Shown here piece by piece: positions 41,563 to 50,839 of a stretch of DNA of 64,000 bases. Made by a program: the position numbers and the translations under genes. The notes under the pieces were generated by a model. That model worked only from the letters and a program-made list of their open reading frames with translations. It did not search any database and was not told the origin of the DNA. The first letter of the stretch is position 1, and every line of letters starts with the position of its first letter. The DNA comes from Funiculus sociatus GB2-C1 (GTDB lineage: Bacteria; Cyanobacteriota; Cyanobacteriia; Cyanobacteriales; FACHB-T130): assembly GCF_039962115.1 (NCBI RefSeq), contig NZ_JAMPKJ010000024.1:1-64000 (forward strand), written 5' to 3'.

Positions 41563-42585
41563 GTGAAATTTGAACATTTTTGGTACGTTGTCGCACTCAG
41601 CGAACATCTGACATCTAATACTGTGCTGGAACGCACAGTTCTGGGTGAATGGCTGGCAATTTTTCGAGATGAAGAGGGAAAACCTGTTGCACTACGCGAT
41701 CGCTGTATGCACAGAAACAGCCGTCTCTCGCGGGGAAATATCTGTCAGGGAAAAATTCAGTGTCCCTATCACGGCTGGGTTTACGACAAAACTGGCAAGG
41801 TGGTAGCTGTTCCCGCAGAGGGAGAAAATTTTAAGGCTACTAATGCTCGTCGCACGCAGAATTATGACACAAAAGAGCAGGATGGATACGTGTATGTAAG
41901 GCTGGCGCAGAATCCAGAGGAGGAATTTGAGCCTTTTGCAATGCCTTACTATGATAAGCCTGGATGGGAAACGGTTCGGGTAATTAACCGCTTCCGGAAC
42001 AATGTTACTAACTGTGCGGAGAACTTTATTGATATTCCTCACACTGTTTCTGTTCATCCTGGGGTATTTCGCACGCCTCGCTGTTCAAAGTTGGAAATGA
42101 CGGTAGAGAGACGGAATGGATCGGTTTTTGCCGAATACCGGAATGAAACTACTAACCTCGGCTGGTATAGCCGTTTTTTAAACCGAGGCGGTTACGAAAT
42201 TCGACACACAGATAGCTTTCATATGCCGAATGTCACCAGTGTAGAGTACGACATGGGGCCGAGAAGAAGGCTTTTTATTACCAGTCAGTCTGTACCCGAA
42301 GCAGAAGACTCGACTCTCGTTTATACAGATGTGACTTTCAACTACGGAATCTGGAGCAAAATTGCTCGTCCTTTTGTGCGTTGGACTGCACAATACATTA
42401 TCCGTCAAGATGTGGAAATTTTGGGTATTCAACAGGATGTAATTGAAAAATATGGGACTCAGTTTGCGAATACTCCCGCTGATACCATCCACCTTTTTGT
42501 TGAATCTATCCGGAATAAGATTGCATCTGGCGAAGATCCTAGAACGCTATCTGATAAGGCAGTTAAAGTAAATTTTTGGGTTTAA
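41563..42585 (+). CDS. Rieske non-haem iron oxygenase C
   Basis: A 340-residue Rieske oxygenase with a GTG start, from a different branch than A and B. Cluster motif: DRCMHRNSRLSRG ... CPYHGWVYD; mononuclear iron site: NCAENFIDIPHTVSVHP (D-x2-H-x4-H). The N-terminus FEHFWYVVALSEHL resembles vanillate demethylase/phenoxybenzoate-type oxygenases. Single-component alpha-only enzymes of this type do hydroxylation, demethylation or desaturation; which one is unknown. It follows the ferredoxin by 72 bases; the spacer is a set of AATTAAAA-type repeats. Confidence 0.85.
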   Translation: MKFEHFWYVVALSEHLTSNTVLERTVLGEWLAIFRDEEGKPVALRDRCMHRNSRLSRGNICQGKIQCPYHGWVYDKTGKVVAVPAEGENFKATNARRTQNYDTKEQDGYVYVRLAQNPEEEFEPFAMPYYDKPGWETVRVINRFRNNVTNCAENFIDIPHTVSVHPGVFRTPRCSKLEMTVERRNGSVFAEYRNETTNLGWYSRFLNRGGYEIRHTDSFHMPNVTSVEYDMGPRRRLFITSQSVPEAEDSTLVYTDVTFNYGIWSKIARPFVRWTAQYIIRQDVEILGIQQDVIEKYGTQFANTPADTIHLFVESIRNKIASGEDPRTLSDKAVKVNFWV

Positions 42586-42657
42586 AGATTGTTGAGGCGA
42601 AGAATTCAAAGTTGTTAGTTAAAATTCCAAAATTCACCAATTACCAATTACTTTTTT

Positions 42658-43392
42658 ATGGGAGTTTTTGCTGCATTTGTAATTTTGATGACGCTGACTG
42701 CTAGTAATGACCGCAGTTTAACAGCACTCCGATCTAGGAAATTTGAAGACTGGGTTCTCGATGTTGTGGGTTTGTTTTTTCAGGGCATTCTCATACCCAT
42801 CTTGCAAGGTACAGTAGTTTACCAACTTTACCACTATCTTTTACCGAGCGATCGCGCTTTATTTGTGCCTCCAGTGGCAGCATTTGTCCTTAGCTTTGTT
42901 GTTGTAGATTACCTATACTACTGGAACCATCGCCTGCTCCATAGTCGATGGCTATGGAATCTGCATCTGGTACATCATACCAGCACCGAAATGAATGTTC
43001 TTTCTACCTCTAGAAATACCCTGTGGACAAGTTTTTTAATTATCTACTTGTGGGTTCACGCTTTGTTTATTTATTTGCTACAAGATCCCACGTGGTACAT
43101 TGCAGGTATTAGCCTCAGTTCAGCTTTGGACTTGTGGCGACACAGCACAACGACACCCAAACCAAACTCCGCCCTTTATTGCTGGCTGTCGATTTTCCTC
43201 ATCTTACCCCAGGATCATGCTTGGCATCATGCCAGTGAAAACTTTAGCGGAAACTATGGAGCAAATTTAAAGCTTTGGGATCTGATGCACGGTACTTATT
43301 ATAAATATGATAAGGCACCGAAATCTTTGGGAATTAAAAGTAATTTAAGCCTAAACCAAAAATTATTTTATCCCTTTTCAAAGCCAGAGTAA
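42658..43392 (+). CDS. Fatty acid hydroxylase / sterol desaturase superfamily membrane enzyme
   Basis: A 244-residue membrane di-iron enzyme. The eight-histidine signature is complete: HRLLH (HxxxH), HLVHH (HxxHH) and HAWHH near the C-terminus, with an additional His-rich loop. About four hydrophobic helices flank the His boxes. Family members hydroxylate or desaturate lipids such as fatty acids, sterols or carotenoids. Its presence in the cluster suggests a lipid-like intermediate. 72 bases after Rieske C, same strand. Confidence 0.85.
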   Translation: MGVFAAFVILMTLTASNDRSLTALRSRKFEDWVLDVVGLFFQGILIPILQGTVVYQLYHYLLPSDRALFVPPVAAFVLSFVVVDYLYYWNHRLLHSRWLWNLHLVHHTSTEMNVLSTSRNTLWTSFLIIYLWVHALFIYLLQDPTWYIAGISLSSALDLWRHSTTTPKPNSALYCWLSIFLILPQDHAWHHASENFSGNYGANLKLWDLMHGTYYKYDKAPKSLGIKSNLSLNQKLFYPFSKPE

Positions 43393-43477
43393 AAATATAA
43401 AAAAGTAGGTTGCGTTAAGCGTTAAGCCATAACTCACCTGATAAGGATAGTGCGTCACTCTAAAAATCCCAAATTAA

Positions 43478-44092
43478 ATGACTTTTCTCAGTGTAATACT
43501 TTCATTTTTCCCCGCCATAATCATCTTGCTAGCTGTTTCGTCTTTCCTCTGGGTTTGTTTCTCACCAGGAATCTTTAGCATCTTAACTTTGCTTTTTTCT
43601 CTGTACGGATTTCCACTTTTGGTATATCGGATTCATGAGCTTTTTTACCCAATCAAAGAAGGTATTAGCTATCTAGGCACAAAAGAGTATTCACCTTGGT
43701 GGGGAAGTCACCAAATCCAAGTTATATACATCGCCTTTCCTGCACTAGAAACATTACTTCGCTTAATTCCTGGTGCATTTTCCATTTGGCTTCGCCTCTG
43801 GGGTGCAAAAGTCGGTAAAAGTGTTTACTGGACACCACAACTAGAAATCGCAGATCGCGGATTAGTTGAAATAGGCGATCGCGTAATTTTCGGACACGGA
43901 GTTGGAATTTATTCGCACATCATAAAACCTAGAAAAAATGACTTAATGCTGTATGTAAAAAAAGTTAAAATCGGCACCAACGTATTTTTAGGAGCTTGGA
44001 ATCATGTTGGGCCCGGAGTTGCAGTTGAAGACGAAACCTATGTTCCAGTTGCTACTCATTTATATCCGAACAAAAAATTTTCCAAAGATTAG
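43478..44092 (+). CDS. Membrane-anchored hexapeptide-repeat acyltransferase-like protein
   Basis: A 204-residue protein. Two N-terminal membrane segments (IILLAVSSFLWVCF and FSILTLLFSLYGFPLLVYRI) precede a short left-handed beta-helix from about residue 105 (LWGAKVGKSVYWTPQLEIADRGLVEIGDRVIFGHGVGIYSH). This resembles the LbH domain that follows the condensing part of some acyltransferases or peptide synthetases (Pls/EpsL-like). A His in FGHGVGIYSH could be catalytic. It may transfer or hold an acyl group activated by the GH3 enzyme encoded next; this is inference. Confidence 0.6.
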   Translation: MTFLSVILSFFPAIIILLAVSSFLWVCFSPGIFSILTLLFSLYGFPLLVYRIHELFYPIKEGISYLGTKEYSPWWGSHQIQVIYIAFPALETLLRLIPGAFSIWLRLWGAKVGKSVYWTPQLEIADRGLVEIGDRVIFGHGVGIYSHIIKPRKNDLMLYVKKVKIGTNVFLGAWNHVGPGVAVEDETYVPVATHLYPNKKFSKD

Positions 44093-44161
44093 GATTTATC
44101 AAAAAGTTGTGTAGCTACCGAAACCTACTTTTAACCTGTTATTTACGGTTTATTCCTCATT

Positions 44162-45712
44162 ATGATGCACCATATTATCAACCTCTTCGGAAACCTTCTC
44201 GCTCCTGCTGCTCAAAATTTTTTTCATGCACTAGATAATCCTCAAAAGATGCAGCAATCTGTTCAACAAGAGATTGTATACCGTCTTGCCAAGAGCGAAT
44301 ATGGCAAATCTTTAGGTATCAACTCTATTGCTGCTGATTGGCACCACATTCCAATTGTTGAATATCAAGATATTCACGAATGGGTTGAGAAACAGAAAAA
44401 AACTAAAGCTCCAATTCTTACACCTGACCCCATACTTTTTTACGAAAAAACTTCCGGAAGTAGCGGCGCAGCTAAATGGATTCCTTACACACAATCTCTG
44501 CGCTCTTCATTTAATCATATGTTCTGTGTTTGGGCGCATGACCTAATTCAGCATGGGCCAAAATTTTCCACTGGCAAGATATACTTTTGTATTTCCCCTC
44601 AGCTTGGGAATGATGCTACCGCAGAGTCAGGAGTAAAAGTTGGATTGAAGGATGACTCGGAATATTTAGATGGATGGTTGAGACAGTTTTTGAGTCCTTT
44701 TTTAGTTTCGCCTCCCGGAATAAATAGCCTCCGCAATCCAGAAGATTTCAAAAATAAACTTTCTCAAACTTTGCTACTTGAGGAGAACCTAGAAATTATC
44801 TCAATTTGGAGTCCAACTTTTCTAAAAGTTCACCTAGACTATATCCAAGAACATCAGAAACGGCTTGTTTCTGAACTTGGGAATAAGCTATCAGTAGAAC
44901 GTCAAAAGTTACTTTTAAAACCAGAAATACCCTGGACAAAGCTTTGGCGAGAACTCAAGCTGATATCCTGCTGGGATAGTGGTAATGCTGCGGATGGTGC
45001 AGGATTTTTGCGATCGCTATTTCCTGGTGTCACAATCCAAGGAAAAGGGTTACTAGCAACTGAAGCGCCAATAACAATTCCCCTAATTGCGGCGCAGGGA
45101 TGCGTTCCGCTACTCGATGAGGTGTTTTTTGAGTTTGCGGATGAAAACGGGAATATCCACAGCCTGCACGAACTTGAGATGGGGAACGTCTATAAGATTA
45201 TTATTTCACAAAAGGGGGGTCTGTATCGTTATCGAATAGGCGATCGCGTCCGCGTTACCCATTTTTACAAAAATACACCTTGCCTGGAATTTCTCGGCAG
45301 AAGTGAGGAGATAAGCGATTTAGTTGGCGAGAAACTTCATTCTGAATTCGTGCGCGAAATTATCGAGAGTTTGCCGCTAGAAGGAACGTTTTTTAAAAGC
45401 TTAGTTCCTGCAACTTCCCCACAGGAACATTATATTCTTTTACTCGACACAGCCAAGCAACCTGCTGATGCGATCGCGCGACAACTAGATGATGCTTTGA
45501 TGCGATCGCACCACTATAAAAAAGCTCGGCTTCTAGGTCAACTTTCTCCGGTGCGAGTGCTTGTGTCAAGACAAATACCTGAAACTTTAACTATGTACAA
45601 AACCCAGTCTGGCAGCAAGTGGGGAGACTTGAAACACCAGCTTCTTGTCACCAACCCAATTGAAGAAAAGCTTCTAGTCGAGTTAGAAAAGCTTTCATAT
45701 ACCGTTGTTTAA
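44162..45712 (+). CDS. GH3-family acyl-adenylating enzyme
   Basis: A 516-residue GH3 (auxin-responsive promoter) family protein. The ATP-binding motif is FYEKTSGSSGAAKWIPYT near residue 95; the second is LLATEAPITIPL; the third is YRYRIGDRVRV. These match the plant GH3 and bacterial homologues that adenylate a carboxylic acid and join it to an amine (often an amino acid). GH3 proteins in bacteria are uncommon, and I know no product from this arrangement. It is the last gene of the cluster, 69 bases after the hexapeptide gene, and probably performs the final amide-forming step. Confidence 0.85.
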   Translation: MMHHIINLFGNLLAPAAQNFFHALDNPQKMQQSVQQEIVYRLAKSEYGKSLGINSIAADWHHIPIVEYQDIHEWVEKQKKTKAPILTPDPILFYEKTSGSSGAAKWIPYTQSLRSSFNHMFCVWAHDLIQHGPKFSTGKIYFCISPQLGNDATAESGVKVGLKDDSEYLDGWLRQFLSPFLVSPPGINSLRNPEDFKNKLSQTLLLEENLEIISIWSPTFLKVHLDYIQEHQKRLVSELGNKLSVERQKLLLKPEIPWTKLWRELKLISCWDSGNAADGAGFLRSLFPGVTIQGKGLLATEAPITIPLIAAQGCVPLLDEVFFEFADENGNIHSLHELEMGNVYKIIISQKGGLYRYRIGDRVRVTHFYKNTPCLEFLGRSEEISDLVGEKLHSEFVREIIESLPLEGTFFKSLVPATSPQEHYILLLDTAKQPADAIARQLDDALMRSHHYKKARLLGQLSPVRVLVSRQIPETLTMYKTQSGSKWGDLKHQLLVTNPIEEKLLVELEKLSYTVV

Positions 45713-45993
45713 GAATATTTCTAGGTAGAAACCGTGAGAGAGCGAAACCCAACAAATATCAAAAACTGTATTAAATTTTTGTACTCTAAGAGCGAGTTGT
45801 AATTTACAGTAGGCTGGTAAACTTATTTAATAACGAAACGCTCGTTGCTGTTACAGTTCTATTTGAGACTGATTAGCCTCGTCTGTGAATGCGTCAAGGA
45901 TGAGGCGCGAGTAGGACAAGCCGCGCATCCGCTGTTTTACAGTTAGATTCCGCTAAAAAAGTCAGAAAATAAAGTGTCGTCAGAGGGGTAGCT

Positions 45994-46359
45994 GTGGCTC
46001 GTAAACGCTTGATTATCGAGATGGGTATGGGGATAGATCAGCACGGACAGGAACCGACTGTCGCCGCAGCAAGGGCTGTAAGAAATGCGATCGCGCATAA
46101 TGCTTTGCCTGGTGTCTGGGAAGTTGCAGGGTTAAGCGATCCCGATCAAATGATAGTTGAAGTACAAGTTGCAGTACCTTACCCGGAGCAAGTGCGGGAA
46201 GCAGAGGTTTTAGCCGTGTTACCTTTCGGTCGCAAAACTCTCACTGTCGAGTCCGGCGGAATGGTCGTTCAAGGTAGAGCAATTCCCTCTCTTAATGATA
46301 AAAATGACGAAATGCTCATCGCTGTTGCGGCTGTTACAGTTCTGATTGAAACCGAGTAG
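45994..46359 (+). CDS. Lin0512 family protein
   Basis: A 121-residue protein of the Lin0512 family (GTG start with a GAGGGG site 7 bases upstream). Conserved parts: RLIIEMGMGIDQHGQEPTVAAARAVRNAIAHNALPG, VQVAVPYPEQVREAEVLAVLPFGRKTLTVESGGM and NDEMLIAVAAVTVLIE. The family is a small alpha/beta fold with no known activity. Separated by about 280 bases from the GH3 gene; not an obvious part of that cluster. Confidence 0.8.
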   Translation: MARKRLIIEMGMGIDQHGQEPTVAAARAVRNAIAHNALPGVWEVAGLSDPDQMIVEVQVAVPYPEQVREAEVLAVLPFGRKTLTVESGGMVVQGRAIPSLNDKNDEMLIAVAAVTVLIETE

Positions 46360-46453
46360 TTGAGTCGATGAAGTGGGAGCGATCGCTACTATTAATTTGG
46401 AAAGCCTGTGTCACGATGGTTGTTGTATGCTCTTTTAAGCATGTTCTTGTCCT

Positions 46454-47068
46454 ATGACTCAAGCCACAAGCAAAAAGCTGACCTTTGATGAATTCCTCCA
46501 ACAGTGTCCTGAAGATGGCATCTACGAGCTTGTAAATAGCAAAATTGTCAAAGTGGAGCCAACTAGAGCGCATAAGAATGTGTCCAGGTTTTTAGTGTTT
46601 GCTTTCAATGATGAAATTAGGCGCTTGGGACGTGATTACATTGTTGACAATGTAGTCATCAGAACTGTAACAGCAGATGGGGAAGAACAAGGTATAAGAC
46701 CAGATGTAAGCGTAGTTAGTGCATCACAGTGGAACTCAAATGTACTAACCTACGGTGCGCTTACTGAACCAATTCAGCTCGCTTCGGAAGTTACTTCAAC
46801 TAACTGGGACGACGATTATATTGATAAAGTAGACGAATACCAAAGACTCGGTATTCCCGAATATTGGATTGTAGATTATTTAGCGATCGCTTCAAGAACT
46901 TATCTCGGTAATCCAAAAGTCCCCACTGTTTCCGCTTACCAGTTAGTCGGGGGTGAATATCAAGTCCAACGGTTTACGGGTAATAATCGCATCATTTGCC
47001 CCACTTTTCCAGAACTAGAGCTAACTGTTGACCAAGTGGTGGCAGCTTCTCAACTACGACAGCTATAA
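46454..47068 (+). CDS. Uma2/DUF820 family protein
   Basis: A 204-residue Uma2 protein without the coiled-coil tail of the one at 10191. Typical motifs are MTQATSKKLTFDEFLQQCPEDGIYELVNSKIVKVEP, GIRPDVSVVSASQW and EVTSTNWDDDYIDKVDEYQRLGIPEYWIVDY, holding the PD-(D/E)xK-like acidic residues. Such genes are multicopy in cyanobacteria and often lie near mobile DNA. Role unknown. Stands alone. Confidence 0.82.
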   Translation: MTQATSKKLTFDEFLQQCPEDGIYELVNSKIVKVEPTRAHKNVSRFLVFAFNDEIRRLGRDYIVDNVVIRTVTADGEEQGIRPDVSVVSASQWNSNVLTYGALTEPIQLASEVTSTNWDDDYIDKVDEYQRLGIPEYWIVDYLAIASRTYLGNPKVPTVSAYQLVGGEYQVQRFTGNNRIICPTFPELELTVDQVVAASQLRQL

Positions 47069-47418
47069 CAAAGTAAAGATTTCAGGATGAGCAGAGAAGT
47101 TGCGATCACGCTTGATTTGGAAAGTGAGTAAAGGATGATGGAGAGGAGGAAGCGATCGTATCTGTTGTGTTACAGCAGAATGTAGCATCTCAAAGAACTG
47201 CAAAAATGTATATAGGTACAACCTGAATAAGTCAGGAGGCAATTTCAGCATTCTGAATGTTGTTAGATGTCGAAGGTTAGAAAATCGCTCTATCGGGTCT
47301 AAGATTCTTGGTTAGAGCTTTTCTGATTTAAGTGTTAGCCTTAAAGTACAAAAACGCCATTAGACCGTGATAAAGCTCAGGTTGTTTGTAAGTTGTTGCC
47401 TTAAGCGGCATTTTTAGT
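47069..47418. other. Non-coding spacer before the AlbA_2 gene
   Basis: About 350 bases. No supportable ORF, RNA gene or strong hairpin. The last 100 bases are presumably the promoter of the gene at 47419. A short minus-strand ORF (47063-47251) shows no coding features. Confidence 0.45.
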
Positions 47419-48588
47419 ATGTCACTCAGTAATAAACCATTAGAATCTATCGACGAAGCCGACCTTCAGGAGCTATTAGTCAACCAGATCGCTGAGGGGA
47501 AGACGCTGGAATATAAGCAAGAATTACCTGGTAGTAGTGACCCTGATAAGAAAGAGTTTCTCTACGATGTTTCATCGTTTGCTAATGCATCCGGGGGTTA
47601 TTTAATTTACGGTATTAAAGAAGATGCGGGTATCCCTACAGAGATTTGTGGTCTAGATATTACCGATGTAGACGCAGTAATCTTGAGACTTGAGAGCAGC
47701 ATCCAGGACGGCATAGCACCACGAATACCAGGATTGAGGGTTAAGGCTATTCGTTTGCATAACACGCGAATAGTTATTGTCTTCCACATACCCAGAAGTT
47801 TCTCGCTACCTCATATGGTGAAATTTAAAAATGCATCAAGATTCTATTCCCGTAACTCAGCAGGTAAGTATCAGCTCGATGTGGGGGAATTAAGGACAGC
47901 TTTTACTCTATCGCAAAGCCTTACCGATCGCATCCGACACTTCCGCCAAGAGCGTCTTAGCAATATTGTGGCGCAAGAAACCCCGGTTCTTATGAATGCA
48001 GGAGCTAAGTTGGTACTGCACATTATCCCCATTGGTGCGTTTGATCCGGCATCCAGCTTTGATGTCGCTTCTCTTTACAATAAATACTTTGAACTTTTTG
48101 AGCCATTAACCAGTAATGGTTGGCAGCAAAGGCATAACTTCGATGGACACCTAACATTTAGCACCTCTGATGCAACTTTTGCTTATTCTTATCTACAGAC
48201 TTTTAGGAACGGAATTATCGAAGCTGTTGATACTGCAACAGTTACTGTCTACGAAGGCAGAGGGATTATTTTTAAGGAGTACGAACAAGAGATTCTTAAG
48301 GCAATTTCGAGGTTCTTACCCCTTCAGCAAAATCTTGGTGTTGAACCGCCCCTTTTCATCATGCTGAGCTTCTTAGGAGTGAAGGATTACATCATGGGGG
48401 TTAATTCAGGATTTGGTCGGTCATTTGGTAGTCCCATTGACCGAGATTTCCTTTTGGTTCCCGAAGTTGTAGTTGAAGACTTCAATTTCAATTCAGCTCA
48501 AATCATGAAACCTATTTTTGATGCTGTCTGGAACGCGGCTGGATTCCCTCGGTCACTCAATTATAACGATGATGGAAACTTGCTTTGA
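47419..48588 (+). CDS. AlbA_2 (Schlafen-like) domain protein
   Basis: A 389-residue protein. Residues about 15-150 form an AlbA_2/Schlafen AAA_4-type domain: EGKTLEYKQEL at the start, FLYDVSSFANASGGYLIYGIKED and the later GKYQLDVGELRTAF. The remaining 230 residues are unrecognised, with mixed alpha/beta predictions and a W-containing C-terminus. AlbA_2 proteins occur as transcriptional regulators and in anti-phage systems; no partner nuclease or ATPase is adjacent, so a defence role is not shown. Followed by a relic of dhaL, suggesting it entered or survived near a degraded locus. Confidence 0.72.
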   Translation: MSLSNKPLESIDEADLQELLVNQIAEGKTLEYKQELPGSSDPDKKEFLYDVSSFANASGGYLIYGIKEDAGIPTEICGLDITDVDAVILRLESSIQDGIAPRIPGLRVKAIRLHNTRIVIVFHIPRSFSLPHMVKFKNASRFYSRNSAGKYQLDVGELRTAFTLSQSLTDRIRHFRQERLSNIVAQETPVLMNAGAKLVLHIIPIGAFDPASSFDVASLYNKYFELFEPLTSNGWQQRHNFDGHLTFSTSDATFAYSYLQTFRNGIIEAVDTATVTVYEGRGIIFKEYEQEILKAISRFLPLQQNLGVEPPLFIMLSFLGVKDYIMGVNSGFGRSFGSPIDRDFLLVPEVVVEDFNFNSAQIMKPIFDAVWNAAGFPRSLNYNDDGNLL

Positions 48589-48711
48589 GCCTGAGGGGGT
48601 GACACGCGCCCCTCAGTAATAAGACGCAACAAGCTGCCATTTTTTCATAGCGATTTGAGAGCTATGTTCTTGATTTTAAGTATGTTTTGACGGGTTTGTC
48701 ACCCCATCAGC

Positions 48712-49269
48712 TATCTAACTGAACTTGATTCTGCCATTGCAGATGCGGATCGTGGCATCAATATGAACCGGGGTTTTCAAAAGGTGCTGAGTCATTTACC
48801 CAGCGTTGCTGCTCAGGATATTGGTAGTATCTTCAAAACAGTCAGCATAAATTTGATTTCCAGTGTTGGTGGTGCTAGTGTCCCGTTGTATGGGACTATG
48901 TTTCTACGGGCTAGCACGACGTTAGCTAACAAATTGGAACTGACCGATGAGGATATGGTGACGCTTTTCCAAGCGTTTGTAGATGGCGTTCTGCAACGAG
49001 GTAAGCCGATGGGGGATAAAACGATGCTTGATGCCCTCTGACCCGCATCTAATGCTTTTAAGCAAGCTGTGGCTGGTTGTGCGAGTACACTAGAAGCATG
49101 ACAACAAGCTGTAGCCGTAGCCGTAGAGGGAATGAAAAACACTATCCCCTTAGTAGCGAAGAAAGGGAGGGCGAGTTATTTAGGCGATCGCAGTATCAAT
49201 CATCTCGATCCCGGTGCCACCTCTACCTATCTTATTCTCAAAACGCTGCTGAAAACTTTGGAAATGTAG
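48712..49269 (+). pseudogene. dhaL: dhaL (dihydroxyacetone kinase ADP-binding subunit) pseudogene
   Basis: Reading one frame through two stops gives a nearly complete DhaL: YLTELDSAIADADRGINMNRGF, then IFKTVSINLISSVGGASVPLYG, VDGVLQRGKPMGDKTMLDAL, a TGA at 49039-49041, FKQAVAGCASTLEA, a second TGA at 49099-49101, then [43 protein letters not shown]. The nucleotide-binding DxDxG/H motif reads DADR where the family has DADH. The first dozen or so codons are missing, and no dhaK or phosphotransfer gene is next to it. Clearly inactive. Confidence 0.88.
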
Positions 49270-49369
49270 AGACGCAATATATTGCGTTCTGAGTAGAATT
49301 AGAAATATTCTCTACTCGGATTTATTCTAAACCTAATCATTGCAGGATTATTAAAATTCTGCTAAAAAA

Positions 49370-50839
49370 ATGCTTTCTTCATCGCCTAAAGTATCGCTTC
49401 CCGTTTTGCCAGAAATCATTGATGGATTGCCGAATATTTCTGGGTGGGAAAAAGAGGTTAATTTGGTAGTAAACCGCAATGAACCTGTATTTTTACCAAC
49501 TACGAATCTGCGTTTAGAAGATATTTCGGCAGGGTTTGCGATCGCGCTCCATATGCACCAGCCTACCATCCCCGCAGGCTCCAATGGCGAATTCCAGAGC
49601 AACCTGCAATATATGCTTGAGCATCCCCAAGAGGGAGACAACCATAATGCAGAGCCATTCGCCTATTGTTATAGTCGCATGGGAGAATTTATTCCTGAAC
49701 TTGTCGCCAATGGTTGCAATCCTCGCGTCATGCTAGATTACTCCGGAAATCTTCTCTGGGGACTGGGACAAATGGGACGCGGAGATGTCTTAGAAAATCT
49801 GAAGCGCATTACCATAGATCCAACCTACCAGCCTTATGTAGAATGGATTGGTACAATGTGGAGTCATGCAGTTGTTCCTTCTACGCCAATTCCAGATATC
49901 AAGTTGCATATTCAAGCTTGGCAACATTATTTCGCAGCGATTTTTGGTTGGGATGCACTGGCGCGGGTGAAAGGATTTTCTCCACCAGAAATGCACTTGC
50001 CAAATCATCCAGATACTTTCTTTGAATTTGTGAAAGCGCTAAAAGAATGCGGATACAAATGGCTGATGGTTCAAGAGCATTCTGTTGAGAGTTTAACAGG
50101 TCACTCTCTGCAATACAAACATTTGCCTCACCGTCTAGTTGCTCGTAATTCTAAAGGAGAAACTTTGAGCATTACGGCATTAATTAAAACTCAAGGTTCG
50201 GATACGAAATTGGTCGGACAAATGCAGCCTTATTATGAGGCAAAAACTCTATCCCGACAGCAATTAGGTAAGGTTTCTGTGCCGCCAATTGTAACTCAGA
50301 TTGGAGATGGAGAAAATGGCGGCGTGATGATGAATGAATTTCCCAGCGCCTTTAAGAAAGCTTGGTATGAAATGAGCGGAACGGGTACTGTGGGGATGAC
50401 GGGGACGGAATATTTAGAATTAATTGAGGCTGCTGGTTGTACGCCTGATGATTATCCAACTTGTCAGCCAATTGGTCAGCACCAAATTTGGGAACGAGTA
50501 GCAGATAATTACACTCCGAAAGCTGTAGCAAATGCGATTGAAGAATTGAAGCAAACAAACTCAAATTTTCACATGGATGGTGCTTCTTGGACTAATAACT
50601 TGAGTTGGGTGAAGGGATACGAAAATGTCTTGACTCCGATGAATCAGCTTAGTGCTTTGTTTCACGAAAAGGTTGAGATGAAAGAAGGTGTTACTCAGGA
50701 ATATCGGTATCGGGAAGCTTTGATGAATAATCTTTTATTGCAAACAAGCTGTTTTCGTTATTGGGGTCAAGGGGTTTGGACTGATTATGCTAGAGAAATT
50801 TATCGTCGAGGTGAAGCTAGTCTGAAAAGTAATTTTTAA
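49370..50839 (+). CDS. Glycoside hydrolase family 57-like protein
   Basis: A 489-residue protein of the GH57-type (beta/alpha)7-barrel. Characteristic parts are IALHMHQPTIPAG (the HxHQP start motif), MLDYSGNLLWGL, and the catalytic-nucleophile region GFSPPEMHLPN. The acid/base Asp expected further along could be in IGDGENGGVMMNEF. GH57 enzymes act on alpha-1,4 glucans, as amylases, 4-alpha-glucanotransferases or branching enzymes. It is shorter than branching enzymes of this family. It stands alone on the plus strand; no glycogen gene is adjacent. Confidence 0.83.
   Translation: MLSSSPKVSLPVLPEIIDGLPNISGWEKEVNLVVNRNEPVFLPTTNLRLEDISAGFAIALHMHQPTIPAGSNGEFQSNLQYMLEHPQEGDNHNAEPFAYCYSRMGEFIPELVANGCNPRVMLDYSGNLLWGLGQMGRGDVLENLKRITIDPTYQPYVEWIGTMWSHAVVPSTPIPDIKLHIQAWQHYFAAIFGWDALARVKGFSPPEMHLPNHPDTFFEFVKALKECGYKWLMVQEHSVESLTGHSLQYKHLPHRLVARNSKGETLSITALIKTQGSDTKLVGQMQPYYEAKTLSRQQLGKVSVPPIVTQIGDGENGGVMMNEFPSAFKKAWYEMSGTGTVGMTGTEYLELIEAAGCTPDDYPTCQPIGQHQIWERVADNYTPKAVANAIEELKQTNSNFHMDGASWTNNLSWVKGYENVLTPMNQLSALFHEKVEMKEGVTQEYRYREALMNNLLLQTSCFRYWGQGVWTDYAREIYRRGEASLKSNF

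Noticed and set aside
36630-45712. Calling the cluster a steroid or carotenoid pathway
   Set aside because: The lipid-hydroxylase and KshA-like features hint at lipids, but no squalene, sterol or carotenoid backbone genes are present.
49077-49292. Plus-strand 71-codon ORF beyond the dhaL relic
   Set aside because: It overlaps the dhaL pseudogene in another frame and has no protein-like pattern.
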